From NCBI GenBank assembly GCA_017546125.1, contig JAFYXO010000001.1, forward strand, positions 41,348 to 105,347: 64,000 nt of DNA. The letters run 5' to 3'. A program made the position numbers and the translations under genes. Below are positions 60,085 through 64,000 of this stretch, in pieces; within the stretch, counting starts at the first letter, position 1; each line of letters starts with the position of its first letter. Below the pieces are notes generated by a model. It did not search any database and was not told the origin of the DNA. It saw only the letters and a program-made list of their open reading frames with translations. This stretch comes from Bacteroidales bacterium. Its GTDB lineage: Bacteria; Bacteroidota; Bacteroidia; Bacteroidales; UBA932.

Positions 60085-63000
60085 TTTATCTTCACCTCTT
60101 TGGTGATATTGTATTGGATGCCGCGGGAGCGGAGGAAGGTGAGCAGTTCGTCATTTACTGATACTTTGTATTTCCTTGAGAAGAATTCACTTGTGACTTC
60201 ATTCTTTCTGTCCTGGACATAGAGTGACAGAAGTGCTTTTCCTTTGTTCTTGCGGAGCGATTTGCAGAATTCTGTCAGGAAGGTCTCTGTAATTTTCTCT
60301 ACAGGGAGTAGAATGGCGATAGCTTTGACAAACTCATCCTTGGTGTTTGAAAGGAGTGTCATCCCTTGTACTCTGAGTCTGCACTCTGTGGGTACAAGTG
60401 GGGTCGATTTGTCCCTGTTAGCCCTCTCTTCTGGGGTCATTCTTGGGAAGACAAGGGTAGGCATCACTTTTATGAGCAGTGCCGTATTTTCTTGGGCATA
60501 AGGGAGATATGCCTCGTATTCCTTTCCGAAGAGCGCGAATGTATAGCTGGAAGTGTAGTCCTCCACTGTCATCTTGCAGAACGGCCTGTTGGTCTTGGTG
60601 AGACCCATTGACACATCTGTGACAAGACCTGCGATGTAGTAGCCGTCAGGATTTGGCGATACCGAGCCGGCGAAAACATTGTCCACAAGTTCCCCTATTT
60701 CAGATATTTTGAGGGAGGCGAATTGCTCCACCTCAAATTTGAAAATATCGAGCGGGTGAGATGAGAGGTACATTCCCACCAGTTCCTTCTCTTTTTTGAG
60801 CACCTCAAGCTGGTTGATTTCCGGGGTGACGGGGAGCATAGGTCGGGCAATCTCCACTGCCGCTTCCCCTCCGAAGAGGCTGGTGGTGGCATCTGTGCTG
60901 CTTTTTTGGAATTTGTTGCCGTAGCGGAGAAGGACATCTGCAAATGTCTCACCCTTTCCCAGATCGACAGCAAATGTACCTCTGTTGATCTCCGGGAAGC
61001 AGTCAAGTGCTCCTGAGCCCACAAGGGACTCAATACCTTTTTTGTTTACTGCTGTGAGGTTGATTCTCTCCACGAAGTCGAATATATCCTTATATATGCC
61101 GTTCTCTTCCCTCTCCTGTATGATGGAGTTTACGGCATTCTCTCCAATTCCCTTGACACCAGCCATACCGAAGCGGACATTGCCCTGTTTGTTTACGGTA
61201 AATTGGGTAAAACTCTCGTTTACATCGGGGCTGAGGATCTTGATGTCGTGCTTTTTGATGTCATCCATGAACTTGGTGATCTCATCCATGTTGTTCATGT
61301 TGTTGCTGAGCACGGCAGCCATATATTCTGCAGGGTAGTGTGCTTTCAGGTAGCCGGTCTGATAACCCACCCAAGCGTAGCATGTGGCGTGGGACTTGTT
61401 GAAGGCGTATTGGGCGAATTTTTTCCAGTCCTCCCAAATTTTGTTGAGGGTGTCTTCCGGATGGCCGTTGCTCCGTCCACCTTCGAAGAAGAGGACCTTA
61501 AGCTCCTCCATAACTGCAATCTGCTTCTTACCCATCGCTTTACGGAGTTTGTCGGCCTGTCCCTTAGTGAATCCGGCAAGTTTCTGTGACAGAAGCATCA
61601 CCTGCTCCTGATATACTGTGATGCCGTATGTGTCTTCGAGGTACTCCTCCATGTCGGGGAGGTCGTATTCAATCTTCTTGCGCCCCTGTTTCCTGTCCAC
61701 GAAGTCGGGAATGTAGTCCATAGGACCTGGTCTGTAGAGGGCGTTCATCGCGATAAGGTCGGCAAAGCGGGATGGCTGAAGGAGCTTGAGCCATTTTTGC
61801 ATGCCGTCAGACTCGAACTGGAACACACCGACAGTGTCACCACGGCTAAAAAGTTCATATGTGAGGGTGTCGTCAATAGGGATGTGGAAGATGTCAATGT
61901 CGATCCCTTTTGACCTTTTGACATTGTTTACTGCGTCCCTGAGAATAGAGAGGGTCTTAAGACCCAGGAAGTCCATTTTCAGCATCCCTGCAGACTCGAT
62001 GAGGGAGCCTTCGAACTGTGATACGAGGATATCTTCGCCACTCTCCTTGTCTGTGGCGATACTGATGGGGATGTAGTCTGTGAGGTCGCCGCGTCCGATG
62101 ATGGTAGCACAGGCATGCACACCGGTGTTGCGGACAGTGCCTTCAAGCTTGTCAGAGTATGTAAGGGTGTCTATAATGGTCTGATTGCCCGATTCCATGG
62201 CCTGTTTGAACTCGGGAACATGCTCAATGCAGAGGGCAATGGTGGGTGCAACATCCTTTTTCTTCTTTTCGCCATTGTCCTCCACCTCGATGGTGATCGC
62301 TTTGGGGACAGCCTTCGAGAGACGGTCTGTCTCCTGTAGTGGAAGACTCTGGATACGGCCTACGTCTTTGATTACACTCTTGGTACCCATGGTGCCGAAT
62401 GTCACTACATGGGATACGTGGTCCTTTCCATATTTGTCCTCTACATATTTGAGGACTTTGTATCTTCCCTCGTCGTCAAAATCGATATCTATATCGGGCA
62501 TTGAGATTCGGTCAGGGTTGAGGAATCTCTCGAACAGAAGGTCGTATTTTATAGGGTCTATATCTGTGATGGTGAGACAGTAAGCTACTGCAGATCCCGC
62601 TGCAGATCCACGTCCCGGACCTACCCATACACCCATGTTGCGGGCAGCGCAGATGAAGTCCTGTACGATAAGGAAGTAGTCAGGGAAGCCCATCCTCTTG
62701 ATGGTGGCCAGCTCAAAGTCGATCCTTTCGCAGTGACCTTCCGGGATGTTTTCGCCGTAGCGTTTCCTGGCCCCTTCGTATGTGAGGTGGCGGAGGTAGT
62801 CGTTCGAATCCTCAAACCCCTCCGGAAGTGGGAATATAGGGAGGATAGGGTCTGAGTTGAGGTCTATCTTCTCTATCTTGTCTGCTATTTCCAGTGTGTT
62901 CGATATGACTTCAGGGTGATCGGAGAAGATCTCAATCATCTCCTCTGAGCTTTTGAGGTACTCCTGCTGGGTGTATCTCATCCTCTTAGGGTCATTGTAG

Positions 63001-63716
63001 TCGGCATTGGTGCTTACACATATAAGTCTGTCGTGTGCAGGACCATCTTCCTTGTTCACAAAGTGGACATCGTTGGTGGCTATCACCTTTATGCCGTATT
63101 TAGCAGCTATCTGGAAGATAACTTCGTTTACCCTCTCCTGCTTTTCAAATGTACTTGTGTCCGCTCCTGGAACTTCTGTTTTATGTCTCTGTATTTCAAG
63201 ATAGTAGTCGTCTCCGAAGATGGATCTGTACCAAAGGGCCAGCTCTTCCGCCCTCTGTATGTCACCATTCATAATGGCACGTGGGATCTCTCCACCAAGA
63301 CAGGCAGATGAACATATTATCCCTTCGTGATATTTCTCGAGCAGTTCGTGGTCGATTCTCGGTTTGTAGTAGAACCCTTCGATGTAGCCGTAGGATACCA
63401 TCTTGATTAGGTTGTGGTACCCCTGCATGTTCTTGGCCAGGAGGATAAGGTGGTATGAACCCTGATCTTCGCGTCCCTTTTTCTCTGTCCTATGCCCTTT
63501 GGCGACATACACCTCGCACCCTACGATGGGCTTCACCGGAGATTTCATCTTGGCAGCTGTGTCCAGAAATTCCTTCACGCCGAACATATTGCCATGGTCG
63601 GTAAGGGCCAATGCGGGCTGTCCGTTCTTTTCGGCAGCTTTAATAAGACCTTTTATCTTGGATGCGCCGTCAAGGACAGAATACTCGGAGTGTACGTGCA
63701 GGTGTGCAAAAGACAT
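60081..63716 (-). CDS. dnaE: DNA polymerase III alpha subunit
   Basis: The replicative polymerase subunit, 1211 aa, DnaE1 type. An N-terminal PHP domain (HLHVHSEYSVLDG, residues 4-16; LALTDHGNMFG) is followed by the palm with catalytic acids in PDIDIDFDDEGR near residue 425 and GPGRGSAAGSAVAYCL before it. The fingers carry GVHACATII and FNKSHATCYAWV. A helix-hairpin-helix and an OB-fold (GYYIAGLVTDVSMG, near 1010) close the protein. It is the last complete gene of the window; a REP-like doublet lies just upstream of its start. Confidence 0.97.
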   Translation of the reverse strand: MSFAHLHVHSEYSVLDGASKIKGLIKAAEKNGQPALALTDHGNMFGVKEFLDTAAKMKSPVKPIVGCEVYVAKGHRTEKKGREDQGSYHLILLAKNMQGYHNLIKMVSYGYIEGFYYKPRIDHELLEKYHEGIICSSACLGGEIPRAIMNGDIQRAEELALWYRSIFGDDYYLEIQRHKTEVPGADTSTFEKQERVNEVIFQIAAKYGIKVIATNDVHFVNKEDGPAHDRLICVSTNADYNDPKRMRYTQQEYLKSSEEMIEIFSDHPEVISNTLEIADKIEKIDLNSDPILPIFPLPEGFEDSNDYLRHLTYEGARKRYGENIPEGHCERIDFELATIKRMGFPDYFLIVQDFICAARNMGVWVGPGRGSAAGSAVAYCLTITDIDPIKYDLLFERFLNPDRISMPDIDIDFDDEGRYKVLKYVEDKYGKDHVSHVVTFGTMGTKSVIKDVGRIQSLPLQETDRLSKAVPKAITIEVEDNGEKKKKDVAPTIALCIEHVPEFKQAMESGNQTIIDTLTYSDKLEGTVRNTGVHACATIIGRGDLTDYIPISIATDKESGEDILVSQFEGSLIESAGMLKMDFLGLKTLSILRDAVNNVKRSKGIDIDIFHIPIDDTLTYELFSRGDTVGVFQFESDGMQKWLKLLQPSRFADLIAMNALYRPGPMDYIPDFVDRKQGRKKIEYDLPDMEEYLEDTYGITVYQEQVMLLSQKLAGFTKGQADKLRKAMGKKQIAVMEELKVLFFEGGRSNGHPEDTLNKIWEDWKKFAQYAFNKSHATCYAWVGYQTGYLKAHYPAEYMAAVLSNNMNNMDEITKFMDDIKKHDIKILSPDVNESFTQFTVNKQGNVRFGMAGVKGIGENAVNSIIQEREENGIYKDIFDFVERINLTAVNKKGIESLVGSGALDCFPEINRGTFAVDLGKGETFADVLLRYGNKFQKSSTDATTSLFGGEAAVEIARPMLPVTPEINQLEVLKKEKELVGMYLSSHPLDIFKFEVEQFASLKISEIGELVDNVFAGSVSPNPDGYYIAGLVTDVSMGLTKTNRPFCKMTVEDYTSSYTFALFGKEYEAYLPYAQENTALLIKVMPTLVFPRMTPEERANRDKSTPLVPTECRLRVQGMTLLSNTKDEFVKAIAILLPVEKITETFLTEFCKSLRKNKGKALLSLYVQDRKNEVTSEFFSRKYKVSVNDELLTFLRSRGIQYNITKEVKIN

Positions 63717-63758
63717 AGTTCACTATTTTGGACAAAGATAATCAACTTTTGCCAGTGT

Positions 63759-63841
63759 CCGCGTTCATTTTTGGGCAAAAGTGAGCGCGGCAAGTGAAAA
63801 TAATGGCTCTCGCGTTCATTTTTTGAAAAAAACGGACGCGG
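63759..63841. repeat. REP-like 32-nt hairpin doublet, 51-nt period (copy B)
   Basis: Units at 63759-63790 and 63810-63841. The first folds CCGCG-T-TCA-T-TTTT, loop GGGC, AAAA-G-TGA-G-CGCGG with only wobble pairs between. The reverse complement of each unit ends AAAAATGAACGCG followed by G or A, as in copy A at 15864. The 19-nt spacer (about AGTGAAAA-AAT) also resembles that of copy A. Confidence 0.78.
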
Positions 63842-63955
63842 GAGTTTTTTATTGTCGGATTTCACTAGTGTCCCGTTAAGGGACTATTAAAAGTTTATAA
63901 TTGTTTTATTTTTAGTTAATTACAAAGGTTTTTTTCGTGTACACGACTTGAATCG

Positions 63956-63963
63956 TAACTTTG
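63956..63963 (+). promoter_or_regulatory. -7 element for a gene beyond the window
   Basis: TAACTTTG near the right edge, facing right. No start codon with a convincing frame follows inside the window. Confidence 0.5.
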
Positions 63964-64000
63964 GGCTGACCAATTGATCCGTTTGCCTATGTTCACAGGA

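Overview
The window comes from a member of the phylum Bacteroidetes, most likely order Bacteroidales; I cannot resolve the family. The reasons are the recurring TAnnTTTG promoter element, a fused SecD-SecF, TonB-dependent receptors paired with DUF4249 lipoproteins, DUF5106, DUF3244 and C10-peptidase proteins, an FloA/NfeD pair, an OlsF-like aminolipid acyltransferase and a TMEM260-like (DUF2723) membrane glycosyltransferase. Most of the window is core housekeeping DNA on both strands. Genes are tightly packed, often with 1-25 nt overlaps, and a few intergenic islands are filled with small hairpin repeats.

Layout. 1-1890: end of sufS, then sufE, a sufT-like gene and folK. 1884-6090: a secreted unknown, dsbD and glyQS. 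6090-8600: a patatin gene broken by one in-frame amber codon, and a REP-associated tyrosine transposase (RAYT) flanked by REP-like arms. 8509-12266: tRNA-Pro, tRNA-Ser, floA-nfeD and a TPR/PD40/SPOR-like protein. 12382-19226: secDF, a 740-bp repeat island and a DUF2723 glycosyltransferase. 19303-24609: yciH, hemD, rnpA, yidD, an OlsF-like acyltransferase and uvrC. 24590-31308: a large outer-membrane protein, a DUF5106 lipoprotein, tRNA-Gln, a VTT-domain protein, tadA and nhaD. 31039-32964: groES-groEL behind a sigma-54-type promoter. 33043-44584: an A+T-rich minus-strand accessory cluster. 44722-49754: a phosphopantetheinyl transferase, an S37 peptidase, and tyrS-rbfA-lolE-like. 49755-52773: a repeat island, a GH29 fucosidase and a divergent ThiL homologue. 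52824-63716: sufB-pnuC-sufC-sufD, nrdJ, ispE and dnaE.

The most system-like region is 33841-44584. A membrane-anchored TPR/HTH regulator is followed, past a strong terminator, by DUF3244, a C10 (streptopain-like) lipoprotein protease, DUF4249 lipoprotein 1 and TonB receptor 1. A terminator-like hairpin and a possible new promoter then lead to a small beta-barrel protein, DUF4249 lipoprotein 2 and TonB receptor 2. My reading is a secreted-protease and peptide-uptake locus under its own regulator. The DUF3244 gene starts 3 nt from a perfect 13-bp-arm palindrome that overlaps its -7 element. Both receptor genes end in a near-identical block of about 92 bp.

A second theme is a set of REP-like hairpin doublets. 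Three intergenic loci (15864, 51657, 63759) each carry two short hairpins whose starts are exactly 51 nt apart. Two of these loci share an arm consensus and even a spacer although they lie 48 kb apart. Another doublet (15627/15698) has a 71-nt period. Other notable points are the split SUF locus with pnuC inside sufB-sufC, the amber-interrupted patatin gene, and several starts that can be corrected from promoter position.
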